DNA from: a virus
Virus record (IMG/VR): IMGVR_UViG_3300020477_000003
Span: 1 to 51,039 of that record
Reading direction: 5' to 3' (one strand)
DNA length: 51,039 bases
The position numbers were made by a program, and so were the translations under genes. This document shows positions 39,295-47,788 of the stretch, in pieces. The notes beneath the pieces are model-generated. The model was not told the origin of the DNA. It saw only the letters and a list, made by a program, of their open reading frames with translations, and did not search any database. Numbering within the stretch: the first letter of the stretch is position 1; each line of letters begins with the position of its first letter.

Positions 39295-40935
39295 TTACTG
39301 TGCTAAACGCCCGTCTTCAATCGGCTCTTTTACTGCGTAGCCGCCAATAGAATACCCTGTGTAGGCACCCTTCTTGATACCGCTCCACATGCTGTCATCG
39401 TGTACTTTCGTCACCATGACCCAAGAGCCTTTTCTGATTTGCTGACCACCTATATCCAGATCGGCGGGTGCAATGTAGCTTTCCACTATGTCTGCCTTGG
39501 CCGGCTTGCTGTGCTGATCGCCAACCATTCGGGACTTAATGAGGTAATTATGCGCTGCGTTTTCTATTTCGTCAATGGAAACAATGTCATTATGTGCATC
39601 AATTACTTCGGGCTCCAAAACAACGCCATAAACCAAACGTCTGTCTGCGTCGCTTTTGGCAATTTTAACCTGACGGTCAAATTTGTTGGAGTATGTTTTT
39701 CCGAGTTCTTCAACCTTGCGTGGAAGGCTGTATTTGGACTTAGAAAACGGATGAGGCATAACAAAATCAACCACATCGGCATAATGCTCTGCGGTATCTT
39801 TGCCCAGCGCCACGACAATGGCGCGGGCGTCGGCCTTGCCAATGGCGTCAAGCACCACCGGTGACCATTGCTCGACAAGCTCCTGAGAAGGGGTAGATCT
39901 CTTTCCGTCCGCGTTAAGCGTTTCAAATGGCACGATGTTGACAAAGCTTACCTGTTCTAAGGAGGTGTCGATGGGATCAATGATTTGTTCTGTTAAGTTT
40001 TTCTCAATACTGCCAGCAAGAGCGCGGCCCGCTGTTTTTTCGTCAAGAGTCGGCATCAAAGACAGAAAAACGATGGTGGCGTTTTTTTCAACCTTATTAG
40101 GGATGATGGTTCCCAAATACTCTTCTGTCGTCGTCGCTTCTGAGATAACGGTTGCAATATCTTCGATAATGCTGTCTTCGTCGGTTAGTGTAGTGCGTGT
40201 TACCGATGTGATTTCGTCATCAATCCCATCAACCCTAACATGATCTGCTATGTTAAAATCTTCATCAACCCAGCCCGTTTCAATGGTATTGCCCTCGTTG
40301 TCCACAAGACGGTACCGGTGCTTACCAGGAAATAAAGAGTGATTTTTCTTTCCGTCCACCTTTAGCACAATTTGAGGGGTTCGATTGAAAACGAAAAATG
40401 GCTTTTCGTCACTGTTTGCAAAAGCTTTTGTGCAGGATTTCGCAAGCATAACAAAATCTTGCCATGACCGAACCTCGCAAGGTCTGTTGCCGTCTGCGGA
40501 GACTGTAACTGGGTACAGGCCCTCAAACGCATCGCGCACCTTGAAGATGTCGCTGGTTTTTTCCATGTTTTTGGGGCCGAGTCGGTTCAGGTATGAGTTC
40601 ACATATCCCATGGCCCATTTCTCGGGTGTCTGGGCGCGATTAGGTTTATAAGTACCGAGCCCGCGCTTATACACGGACTTCAAAGCCCCAAGCGTTGCAC
40701 GAGTTTCCTTATTCTCTCCGAACCTTTTGTTGTGGGATCGCATTTTTCTACGCAAAGCATTCTCAACAGGCAGCGGTATTGAATTATTCGCCTTATCGAC
40801 TCCATCTTTTTTCATCCTCTGATATTCCTCGTTCGAGCCGCAGGGCATATATGACCCATTTGGCATTTTATGTACTGAATCACATCCCATCGACCGCGCT
40901 ACGGCGTAGGCTTGCTCAGGCGTCTTGTAGGGCAT
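39295..40935 (-). CDS. Multidomain prohead protease (XkdF-like) with UDG-like domain
   Basis: A 546-residue protein in four parts. Residues 10-40: MGCDSVHKMPNGSYMPCGS (Cys18, His22, Cys32). Residues 58-120: a conserved helical unit (ALRRKMRSHNKRFG, ATLGALKSVYKRGLGTY). Residues 286-413: uracil-DNA-glycosylase-like fold pattern (ATIVFLSLMP, VSFVNIVPFE, ARAIVVALGKDTAEHY, VMPHPFSK with His395 at the usual HPS position). Residues 430-532: XkdF/S78-type serine protease (LVYGVVLEPEVIDAHNDIVS, VGDQHSKP with His475, TGYSIGG with Ser529). The protease would mature the prohead. AGGAGG precedes ATG 40935, inside the portal gene end. Confidence 0.78.
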   Translation of the reverse strand: MPYKTPEQAYAVARSMGCDSVHKMPNGSYMPCGSNEEYQRMKKDGVDKANNSIPLPVENALRRKMRSHNKRFGENKETRATLGALKSVYKRGLGTYKPNRAQTPEKWAMGYVNSYLNRLGPKNMEKTSDIFKVRDAFEGLYPVTVSADGNRPCEVRSWQDFVMLAKSCTKAFANSDEKPFFVFNRTPQIVLKVDGKKNHSLFPGKHRYRLVDNEGNTIETGWVDEDFNIADHVRVDGIDDEITSVTRTTLTDEDSIIEDIATVISEATTTEEYLGTIIPNKVEKNATIVFLSLMPTLDEKTAGRALAGSIEKNLTEQIIDPIDTSLEQVSFVNIVPFETLNADGKRSTPSQELVEQWSPVVLDAIGKADARAIVVALGKDTAEHYADVVDFVMPHPFSKSKYSLPRKVEELGKTYSNKFDRQVKIAKSDADRRLVYGVVLEPEVIDAHNDIVSIDEIENAAHNYLIKSRMVGDQHSKPAKADIVESYIAPADLDIGGQQIRKGSWVMVTKVHDDSMWSGIKKGAYTGYSIGGYAVKEPIEDGRLAQ

Positions 40936-42268
40936 CTTCTTCCTCCTGTAGCATTTCCTCTTCGGCCTCTTCTTCCACCAGCGCTGTTTCGGGTCCGGCT
41001 TCGGGCAGGCCGGCGATCTCTCTCACCTTGGCCTCAACGGCGGCATCGGGAGTTAGCAAATTAGCGCCAGCAACGCGCTGGATAAACGTGCCGATTTCGT
41101 CCAGCGGTGCTTTTTCGATGTCACCATGCTTGAACCGTGGCCATGCCTCGGGAGGAAAAACCGGATTAAGCTGCATGAGCCGTGCAACGGCGAACCGATT
41201 CAGGACCGCCTCAATAGAGTCCAATATCCCGCCTAATGCCGCAGCAAAAAGCTCGGTCTTTGAGGACGCCAGGGCGAAGGAGCCGTGCGAGTCAGTGCCC
41301 AGCAAAATAAACTCGGCCAGCACCGACATGGCAATACGGGACTCATACCGCTTGATGGTCTCGTTGGTGTCGATTTGGCGGCGACCTCCGGTTGACAACA
41401 GCGACAATTTAAACCCTGTGGGGCGATTGTCGGAGTCTACTTCGGAAGGCATCAAAACGCCTTCGCGTTCGTCGCGGCGAATTTGCTGAATCAGTGTCTC
41501 AAGATTGTTGCGAAGGGTTTTTTGTTCCGCCTTGGCATTGGGCATCATGATTTCTGGCGGAACCTGCAACACGGGCAGACCGGCCAATTCGCGCTCGATA
41601 CCAATGGCTTCAAGTTCTTGGATGCGCTTTAAAAAGAAGTAGGATCGATAGGCGTTGCGAAGCAGCGAGCGACCTTCGGGATTGTTCTTATTAACTTCTG
41701 TGCGGAACAAAAGCGCCTTTTTCATGGGAATAAATACGGTCTCATAGGCTGGTCCGCTATCTTGATAAAACCCCATAATCCCGCCATCTTCGTCTATTTC
41801 CCACCGCGTGATGGAGTCCTGGCCGCGCATGGCAATTTTACGCCAGCCAATGAGGCCGTCTGTGTATTTAGATTTGTACTTAGAACTCCTAGAGCTGGGG
41901 CCGCGCCGGATTTTATACACGATTTCAAACGCAGAATACCCAAACACAAGCATGCTCAGGATTTCTGATATAAGGTCTTCCCAGGTCAGCGACATATCAT
42001 CAAACGCGCACTCCCGCAGAAACTCGGCTGCGCGTTCGGCCTGAGGGTGGCCCGAATGGTTTTCCTCAACGGCCCAGGGGACTTGACGCACCAACGCTTT
42101 GATGGCGTACAGAATCGCGCCGATCACAGCATCGTTATCGCGCATTTCCTTGTAGGTGCGGATGGCCCGCGAGCCCGATAGCTTGTTCAACCATTCTTCG
42201 TAAATATGGCCGCCGGTTTGGTTTAGGCCGGAATACCCTAAGACATCCAAATTTGGGGAACGTGGCAT
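40916..42268 (-). CDS. Portal protein
   Basis: A 450-residue protein. YKEMRDNDAVIGAILYAIKA, LVRQVPWAVEE, LVFGYSAFEIVYK, ENPEGRSLLRNAYR-like NNPEGRSLLRNAYRSYFFLK and GLPVLQVPPEI fit the DUF935/Mu-gp29-like portal family. It forms the dodecameric DNA entry ring and docks the terminase. It shares one base with the terminase gene. The C-terminus is very acidic (ALVEEEAEEEMLQEEEDALQ). Confidence 0.9.
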   Translation of the reverse strand: MPRSPNLDVLGYSGLNQTGGHIYEEWLNKLSGSRAIRTYKEMRDNDAVIGAILYAIKALVRQVPWAVEENHSGHPQAERAAEFLRECAFDDMSLTWEDLISEILSMLVFGYSAFEIVYKIRRGPSSRSSKYKSKYTDGLIGWRKIAMRGQDSITRWEIDEDGGIMGFYQDSGPAYETVFIPMKKALLFRTEVNKNNPEGRSLLRNAYRSYFFLKRIQELEAIGIERELAGLPVLQVPPEIMMPNAKAEQKTLRNNLETLIQQIRRDEREGVLMPSEVDSDNRPTGFKLSLLSTGGRRQIDTNETIKRYESRIAMSVLAEFILLGTDSHGSFALASSKTELFAAALGGILDSIEAVLNRFAVARLMQLNPVFPPEAWPRFKHGDIEKAPLDEIGTFIQRVAGANLLTPDAAVEAKVREIAGLPEAGPETALVEEEAEEEMLQEEEDALQDA

Positions 42269-43620
42269 TAAAGTCTCCAGGGGTTATCGCGCTTCCCAAA
42301 ACCCCAATTAAATTGCGCCAGATCGAGGGGCGCTTTTCGTTTCAGCATCAACTCTGTTAATGCGTGAACCATTGCGTCCAGTCGGTCTGGAGATTTCCGT
42401 TGCCCAGGCTGGTAGGTCACCATTTGGTCTTCAAGGTCTTCAAAGATTCCAATATGAAAAACCCTTCCCTGCTCATAAAGAGCGGAGATGGGCTCAGCCC
42501 GCGATGCTTTTGACTTAGTGGCCCATACAGACTTTACCGGCACATTGGCGTTCGCGGTTTTTATTACCTCTTCAACCATCATACCGCCTTGGTTTGATTC
42601 AGCTACTATACGATCAGCACCATACTCAAAAAAAGCATTAATTGCAATTCGAGCCCAGTTCTGTGGGCTTTCTTTGCAAGACAGATCAGCAATGACATAA
42701 CCCTTGCCTTCTTCGCTTAATCCGCAGACAACAATACCAGTCTCGTCTTTGTCGGATTTGATGGCCGGATCGACGCCAACCACAACGCGCCGCATTTCCG
42801 GCATCTCCGAAACCCGCGCACGCTCAATGGTCGAAAACCGCCACAGCGAACCTGGGAGGTCCTCCAAAAGCTCGCCGTAAATTTCCTGCCGCCCTAAAGA
42901 CGTGCCCTCGTAGCGCCCAACAACCTCCTGAAAAAAGTTGCTCGATAAATTGCTCTTGTTCTCATAGGTCGAGCCGGTGGTCACATGCACGCCTTGTGAT
43001 TTTAATAACTGCCGCATCATCATCGAGGGCTTAGGCGTAGTGGTGATGCACATGCGCGGCTTGCGCCCCAAGCGCAGCCCCAGTTTTAAATGATCAAAAG
43101 TCTCATCGTATTGCCATGCTGCGAGTTCATCGCACCAAGCCAGGTCATGCTGGGGACCACGAAGCATATCGGGTTCTTGGGATGAATAAGTGGTCGCCAT
43201 TGCGCCGCTTGGCCATACGAGTCTGCGCTTTGTGATAATGTACTCAGGACGATTCCATGGCGGACAGCACGCCAAGATGCCCGACTCGCCCTCAATCATA
43301 ACATCGCGCACATCTGCTGCGGTACGGCCTACGAGCGCAATGCGCTTGGCGCGGCCTTTTTCAACCATCATCCGAACAAATTCGGCTCCGCTGCGGGTTT
43401 TGCCGAAACCGCGGCCCGCGCATATCAACCAAACAAACCAGTCGCCTTTAGGCATGATTTGCTTTGGCCGAGCCCACATCTCCCACATGTAGTCCATTTC
43501 TGCGAGCTGCTCGGTTGTTAGGGTCCCAAGGATTTCACGCTTGGTTTGGTCGGGAAGCGCCTGTATTTTTTCCATGGTGGACGGTTTTTCTTGTTTTGGT
43601 TTTCTTATGCGGGTCGCCAT
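42268..43620 (-). CDS. Terminase large subunit
   Basis: The 450-residue packaging motor shows Walker A GRGFGKTR (69-76), Walker B LAWCDE (Asp164, Glu165), coupling motif TTTPKPS (193-199) and RNase-H-type nuclease residues starting with VVGVDPAIKSD (Asp284) and SPDRLDAMVHAL near the end. It pumps and cuts DNA. GAGGAC precedes ATG 43620, which overlaps the small-subunit stop (TGATG). Confidence 0.95.
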   Translation of the reverse strand: MATRIRKPKQEKPSTMEKIQALPDQTKREILGTLTTEQLAEMDYMWEMWARPKQIMPKGDWFVWLICAGRGFGKTRSGAEFVRMMVEKGRAKRIALVGRTAADVRDVMIEGESGILACCPPWNRPEYIITKRRLVWPSGAMATTYSSQEPDMLRGPQHDLAWCDELAAWQYDETFDHLKLGLRLGRKPRMCITTTPKPSMMMRQLLKSQGVHVTTGSTYENKSNLSSNFFQEVVGRYEGTSLGRQEIYGELLEDLPGSLWRFSTIERARVSEMPEMRRVVVGVDPAIKSDKDETGIVVCGLSEEGKGYVIADLSCKESPQNWARIAINAFFEYGADRIVAESNQGGMMVEEVIKTANANVPVKSVWATKSKASRAEPISALYEQGRVFHIGIFEDLEDQMVTYQPGQRKSPDRLDAMVHALTELMLKRKAPLDLAQFNWGFGKRDNPWRL

Positions 43621-44111
43621 CAGTCCTCATCTACCTCTGGTGCGGGCAATGCCATAACAGGCTCAGGTTCTTCTGCCTCATCTTCCGGTACCATGTCTAG
43701 TATTTTTGACATCAATCGGTCTTTAGCTTCGTTCATTTGCTCGATCCTGATGTCGGTTTTGACATCCAGGCGGTCCGGCGCGTCAAGACCAACAAGTTTT
43801 GAGCGACGCTCCATGATCTTTAGCACTCGATCAATGGCCGTTAGTTTTCCGTCCATGCAGTCTTGCCAGATCGCGGTCTGCATCTCGTCTAGGCGAGAAA
43901 GCTCAAGCGAACGAATGCCTTCGGCGGCAGACTTCATCTCTTTCGTTAGCCTTTTGAGCGCAGCGCGGATGATGTCGTTTACGCGATCAAGCGGTATATC
44001 AAGCTCATCAGATATGCGCTGAGCATCATGCCCCATCTTTCTAAGTCTGAGAATGTTGCTTGCCACCGTTCTCTGCGATAAACCATTACGAATGGATAAT
44101 ATGTCAGTCAT
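43620..44111 (-). CDS. Terminase small subunit
   Basis: A 163-residue protein. The N-terminal helix-turn-helix (LRKMGHDAQRISDELDIPLD) is followed by a helical oligomerisation core (LELSRLDEMQTAIWQDCMDG, VLKIMERRSKLVGLDAPDRL), the usual TerS pattern, and an acidic C-terminus that contacts the large subunit. It is the first gene of the leftward late array. No clear ribosome-binding site precedes ATG 44111, and the divergent gap is only 39 bp, so the late promoter must lie in or beyond the HTH gene opposite. Confidence 0.82.
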   Translation of the reverse strand: MTDILSIRNGLSQRTVASNILRLRKMGHDAQRISDELDIPLDRVNDIIRAALKRLTKEMKSAAEGIRSLELSRLDEMQTAIWQDCMDGKLTAIDRVLKIMERRSKLVGLDAPDRLDVKTDIRIEQMNEAKDRLMSKILDMVPEDEAEEPEPVMALPAPEVDED

Positions 44112-44150
44112 AAATCAACAATATCACACATTTCACAATAAGGGGACTAA

Positions 44151-44456
44151 ATGGGGCGCGGCGTTCGACATTACGATCAAGATTTTCCACACGAAGAAGT
44201 AACAAAGATGCATTTAAGCGGTATGGGCATTTTGTCAATAGCGGTGCGGCTAGGAATACCAGCACGAAGCGTGCGGCGATACCTTTGCGAAGGCGAGCGA
44301 GTCACAGAAATGGTGCGCGACGGAAAAACAATCGAGCAAATCGCAAAAGCCCTCAATATCTCCCAGAAGGCTGCCGTGGCGCTGGCACGAACGCCCATTC
44401 GCCTTGATTATTACATAGAGAAAGGCATAGGCGGCTTGCCCGATTATATGATCTAA
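44151..44456 (+). CDS. Helix-turn-helix regulator candidate (101 aa)
   Basis: It starts MGRGVRHYDQDFPHEEVTKM. Two HTH-like units are visible: MGILSIAVRLGIPARSVRRY and TIEQIAKALNISQKAAVALA. AAGGGG lies 6 bases before ATG 44151. It is divergent from terS with 39 bp between, so it may control the late promoter. A stray DNA-packaging helper is the alternative. A strong terminator closes the gene. Confidence 0.72.
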   Translation: MGRGVRHYDQDFPHEEVTKMHLSGMGILSIAVRLGIPARSVRRYLCEGERVTEMVRDGKTIEQIAKALNISQKAAVALARTPIRLDYYIEKGIGGLPDYMI

Positions 44457-44480
44457 GATAAATTGGGATCTAACACAGTG

Positions 44481-44521
44481 CCGGCCCTGCGGAGTCTTTA
44501 TCCGTAGGGGCGGTTTTTTTT
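44481..44521 (+). terminator. Strong intrinsic terminator
   Basis: CCGGCCCTGCGG and CCGTAGGGGCGG form a 12-bp stem with one mismatch and one G-U pair, loop AGTCTTTAT, followed by eight T. It ends transcription of the HTH gene. The next gene begins 12 bases later and so probably needs its own promoter or read-through. Confidence 0.9.
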
Positions 44522-44532
44522 GTGAGGGGGCG

Positions 44533-44808
44533 GTGGCCGTGAGGGATATAGAAACCCTTATAGAAGAAAAAATACACGAGCTTGAGCAGATCTTAGGGCT
44601 TGAGCGCACTAATTACACGCCCATGCGGGAAGTGGTGGATATGTACTTTGATGGGGACGACCGCAGGGCACGGCTCTTTTTTTATGGGATTGGAGTTTTC
44701 CAGCGCGGCTTTATTTCTAAGGATGAATTATACGACATCGCCCTTATGGCAAATGCTTCCAGAGGGCTCGTTGATCGATTGCTCGAAAACATGGGTGTGC
44801 TTACATGA
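44533..44808 (+). CDS. Helical hypothetical protein upstream of the lipoprotein (91 aa)
   Basis: GTG 44533 with GAGGGGG upstream starts MAVRDIETLIEEKIHELEQI. GTG 44539 is an alternative. It is all-helical and acidic, with DDRRARLFFYGIGVF in the middle. The stop overlaps the lipoprotein ATG, so the two are made together. The function is unknown. Confidence 0.68.
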   Translation: MAVRDIETLIEEKIHELEQILGLERTNYTPMREVVDMYFDGDDRRARLFFYGIGVFQRGFISKDELYDIALMANASRGLVDRLLENMGVLT

Positions 44809-45968
44809 AGGCTTTGTTGTTTTTGTTGTTTTTTGTGTTTTTGCAGGCATGCGAGGATGATATTGTAATGGTTTCGCGTGTCTGCAATTTGCCGTGTTAC
44901 ACCGGCCCCACAGGTACGGCAGTACAGGGTATCTGTGAGGCTGGGGTAACGCTGTGTGACGAAAATGACATGGTAATAGAGTGTGAAGGCCAAGTTACGC
45001 CCGAGGATGAATTGTGCGATATGCTCGATAATGACTGCGACGGCATAGTCGACAATAACCTGGTCGAAGAGTGGGCGGGACAAGCTTGCGGCAGCGATAT
45101 TGGCGCATGCAAAGCAGGACGGGAGATTTGCTATGAAGGACAAAAAATCTGTGACGGAAGAGAAGAGGGAACACCGGAGCAATGCAATGGCGTCGATGAT
45201 GATTGCGATGGCCTGGTTGATAACATTGACGGCTTGGAGCTTTGCTATACTGCAAGTCCTGAGACTTTGGCGCATGGGGAGTGTCGGGCCGGAATAATGG
45301 AGTGCGTGAGCGGCGAGTTGACGTGCATGTATGAGCGCGTGCCAACCACCGAGATTTGTGACGGGCTCGATAATGACTGCGACGGCATGATCGACGAAGA
45401 CCTTGCGTCGGAGTTCGATGTTTTTTTTATTATTGATGGTAGTGGCTCGATGGGTGTGCTGACGGGCGAATCCGTCACAACGGCATACAGAATTGCTGGC
45501 GCACTGGAAGGCACAGACAGCTTGTTTGGCGCAGCGAGAGTTCCTGGGGGTGTGATCCCAGAAACCTACACATACAGCAACATGCTGCTAATAAGCGACC
45601 TTGTAGACGCAGCAACTTTTCAGGGGGTTATTACAAATGTTTCGAGTGTTGGAGGAGGCTCTGAGCCAACTATTGATGCCGTTTACAATGTCTGCCTTGG
45701 GGCAGAAGTCTCGTGGCGAGAAAACTCGACAAAGGCGATTGTCGTATTCTCAGACGAAGCACCGCAAAGTGTCGAAGGCAACACGATCCAAGACGCGGTT
45801 ACGGCATGCATCGATGCTGGGGTTATTATTTATGCAGCTGCTATTGTTGGTGTTGTTGGGGACTATCAAGACCTAGTTCACCCCACGGGAGGCGAGATAA
45901 TCTTACTGGGGCCGGCAGTATGGATGGTTGACGACATACTGGCGCTGCTCGCGGTTGACTGCAACTAA
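44805..45968 (+). CDS. Surface lipoprotein with three MopE-type motifs and a VWA domain
   Basis: The 387-residue protein starts MKALLFLLFFVFLQACEDD, a lipoprotein signal with lipobox LQAC (Cys16). Three Cys-rich units of about 55 residues end in CDMLDNDCDGIVD, CNGVDDDCDGLVD and CDGLDNDCDGMID, the MopE-like putative metal-binding motif. From about 203 a von Willebrand A domain follows, with the MIDAS start FFIIDGSGSMG (Asp211, Ser213, Ser215) and a later AIVVFSDEAP. Such DNDCDG proteins are known mainly from Myxococcota and related bacteria. In a phage this looks like an acquired envelope-modifying gene (for example exclusion of other phages or adhesion). The role is inference. Confidence 0.85.
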   Translation: MKALLFLLFFVFLQACEDDIVMVSRVCNLPCYTGPTGTAVQGICEAGVTLCDENDMVIECEGQVTPEDELCDMLDNDCDGIVDNNLVEEWAGQACGSDIGACKAGREICYEGQKICDGREEGTPEQCNGVDDDCDGLVDNIDGLELCYTASPETLAHGECRAGIMECVSGELTCMYERVPTTEICDGLDNDCDGMIDEDLASEFDVFFIIDGSGSMGVLTGESVTTAYRIAGALEGTDSLFGAARVPGGVIPETYTYSNMLLISDLVDAATFQGVITNVSSVGGGSEPTIDAVYNVCLGAEVSWRENSTKAIVVFSDEAPQSVEGNTIQDAVTACIDAGVIIYAAAIVGVVGDYQDLVHPTGGEIILLGPAVWMVDDILALLAVDCN

Positions 45969-46068
45969 TACCGAATGAAGTCCCTGGTTGGAATCCGGCT
46001 GGCTGACGAGCCGCCAATGGAGGGTGGGTTGCTCGATGGTGGGCAACAGGTCTGCTGATGGGGGCAGG

Positions 46069-46854
46069 CTACTTTTTTAACATTAAGAATGCTGACGCCG
46101 CCACTCTTGGAACCTGTCCATTTCCAAGGGCCTTAAGTCTGTCCACCCTATCGGCCACCCCATGAGCCATTCGACCCACTGAGGGTTCAGGGGGCCACCG
46201 ACTTCCGCATTCAAGGGAAGAGAGTTCCGACGATGCTGAGACGGGCCGCCGTTGTTTTTCGCATCCTGAACCGTTGGTGTTGACCACTTCCGAACCGCTG
46301 TTGCCAAGCCGTCGCCTGAATGCTTGCTCGCGCCCTTCCTGTTGTAGTTTCCGTAAACCGTTGGTGTTGGCCAAAACCCAGATGCGCTTGCGCTTGTGGA
46401 GTGCGCCCGTATCTGCTGCGGATAACATACCCCATCGCGCATCATACCCCATCGCGGCCATATCCATGAGAACTTGGTCAAGTCCACGTCCTGTGAGCAT
46501 TGGGCTATTTTCCACGTAAATGTATCTCGGCATAACCTCGCCGCATATCCGCGCCATTTCCGACCAGAGCCCTGACCTTTTGCCCGAAATGCCAGCGCCT
46601 GTTCCTGCTGTGCTAATGTCTTGGCACGGGAACCCTCCGGTGATGATGTCGATGTGTCCACGCCATGGTCGGCCATCGAAGGTGGACACGTCATCCCAGA
46701 TGGGGAACTCGGGCAAGCATCCGTCTCGCTGCCTTGCGAGCAGGACTCGCCTGCAAAAGGGATTAATTTCAACAGCCGCGAGGGTGCGCCATCCAAGCAA
46801 TGACCCTCCCAAGATTCCTCCGCCTGCTCCTGCAAAAAGTGCCAGCTCATTCAC
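46069..46854 (-). CDS. dcm: DNA C5-cytosine methyltransferase
   Basis: A 261-residue protein started at GTG 46854. LFAGAGGGILG (motif I), GGFPCQDIS (motif IV, catalytic Cys77), YVENSPML (motif VI, ENS for the usual ENV), HKRKRIWV (motif VIII) and LKALGNGQVPRVAA (motif X) are all in order. The target-recognition part is very short, about 75 residues. It would methylate cytosine C5 in a short site and protect phage DNA. The same DNA carries a second open frame over nearly the full length (46083-46850). Confidence 0.9.
   Translation of the reverse strand: MNELALFAGAGGGILGGSLLGWRTLAAVEINPFCRRVLLARQRDGCLPEFPIWDDVSTFDGRPWRGHIDIITGGFPCQDISTAGTGAGISGKRSGLWSEMARICGEVMPRYIYVENSPMLTGRGLDQVLMDMAAMGYDARWGMLSAADTGALHKRKRIWVLANTNGLRKLQQEGREQAFRRRLGNSGSEVVNTNGSGCEKQRRPVSASSELSSLECGSRWPPEPSVGRMAHGVADRVDRLKALGNGQVPRVAASAFLMLKK
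46083..46850 (-). CDS. Overlapping-frame protein of the WPTPTV...NPQWVEWLMGWPIGW type
   Basis: A 255-residue open frame nested in the methyltransferase gene, starting at ATG 46850, 4 bases after its GTG. Phrases such as SSPEGSRAKTLAQQEQALAF, DTFTWKIAQCS, WPRWGMMRDGV, GFWPTPTVYGNYNRKGASKH and LNPQWVEWLMGWPIGWTDL are ones I recall as a conserved family in phages and prophages, often near cytosine methyltransferases. The unusual point is that both frames look conserved. Expression could use the same ribosome-binding site. It could instead be a reading-frame shadow conserved through the methyltransferase. Confidence 0.55.
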   Translation of the reverse strand: MSWHFLQEQAEESWEGHCLDGAPSRLLKLIPFAGESCSQGSETDACPSSPSGMTCPPSMADHGVDTSTSSPEGSRAKTLAQQEQALAFRAKGQGSGRKWRGYAARLCRDTFTWKIAQCSQDVDLTKFSWIWPRWGMMRDGVCYPQQIRAHSTSASASGFWPTPTVYGNYNRKGASKHSGDGLATAVRKWSTPTVQDAKNNGGPSQHRRNSLPLNAEVGGPLNPQWVEWLMGWPIGWTDLRPLEMDRFQEWRRQHS

Positions 46855-46856
46855 GC

Positions 46857-47063
46857 CTACCTCTTCATCAATCTAATAAGTTCTTCGGTGGTGAGAGGCC
46901 TAGCTGGTCTTTCTTGTTTCTTTGACGCATTAGACATTAACCCCAATATCAACCCTGATACAAGAAGGTTTATCGAAATCGCGCCCCATACCGGCAGATA
47001 AGAAAATAGTACCCAAGGCAACCCGCCAAAAAACAACAAAAACAAAATGCAGCCGATGATCAT
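46857..47063 (-). CDS. Small membrane protein (68 aa)
   Basis: Two membrane helices (IIGCILFLLFFGGLPWVLFS and WGAISINLLVSGLILGLM) are followed by a basic cytoplasmic tail (KKQERPARPLTTEELIRLMK). GGAG sits just before ATG 47063, directly behind a terminator T-run. It ends 2 bases before the methyltransferase start. The function is unknown. Confidence 0.65.
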   Translation of the reverse strand: MIIGCILFLLFFGGLPWVLFSYLPVWGAISINLLVSGLILGLMSNASKKQERPARPLTTEELIRLMKR

Positions 47064-47072
47064 TCAAACTCC

Positions 47073-47128
47073 AAAAAAAAGGCAGCCCTAGACACGGATG
47101 ATGTTGGTTAGGGGGAGCAGTGTCTAGG
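47073..47128 (-). terminator. Probable intrinsic terminator, minus strand
   Basis: CCTAGACAC and GTGTCTAGG are a perfect 9-bp inverted repeat separated by 24 bases. On the minus strand the stem is followed after five bases by eight T. It would end the upstream exported-protein gene. The long loop makes it weaker than usual. Confidence 0.55.
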
Positions 47129-47165
47129 ACCACCCATGCACACTAGGGTCGCTAAGTGCATGAGA

Positions 47166-47597
47166 TCACAGTCGATCCGGCAGTGCAAGTATTTCCTCTA
47201 AAAAAATGCGAAAATCGCGGCCCGATATATTCACGTCGCAAGACGAAAAATCCCGCATCAAAGCGCGAACATCACCGTCAGGGGAGATGTCGGCACGGCG
47301 GAGCGTAAGACCCCTGGTGCCGCTGCAAGCCACGGTGATGACGGTAGCAATGTTTTGACCCACGATGGCCTCGCCCCCTGCATGCAGGCCCGTGACGGGA
47401 TCATGCACCGAGTACAAAGTCGTATAAACATAATAATCCTCATCGTCGTCATCAGGCCCGTAGGGCGTAAGCGATGCATAGGTTACGCGGCGCTGCGTAT
47501 CAACAAGCTTAGAACCATCCATAAAAGGCGTTATTTGCAGGCCAATAACAACCCACGCAGAAAACCAACCCAATGCCGGTATAAGAAACCTAAGCAT
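47166..47597 (-). CDS. Exported or membrane-anchored hypothetical protein (143 aa)
   Basis: It starts MLRFLIPALGWFSAWVVIGL, one N-terminal membrane helix or signal peptide. ATG 47597 is preferred to GTG 47603, with GGGCGGG upstream. The rest is soluble, with an acidic DDDDEDYY stretch and two Cys (VACSG, SSCDVN) that could pair in the periplasm. No family is recognised. Confidence 0.62.
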   Translation of the reverse strand: MLRFLIPALGWFSAWVVIGLQITPFMDGSKLVDTQRRVTYASLTPYGPDDDDEDYYVYTTLYSVHDPVTGLHAGGEAIVGQNIATVITVACSGTRGLTLRRADISPDGDVRALMRDFSSCDVNISGRDFRIFLEEILALPDRL

Positions 47598-47788
47598 AAA
47601 CACCCGCCCAATTAAAACCGCCCCACAAGGCCAAAGACCGAGCGAGGCGGAACACCAAACAAAAAAGAAGTGCAGGACAGAGCAAAAGGGTAACCGTCCC
47701 GCATTTTTTTATGCATGTAGAAATTGTAATCACCAAAAGACCAAAAGGCAAGGTTTACGTCATAGAAGTTCGCAAGTAACGCAGTGCG

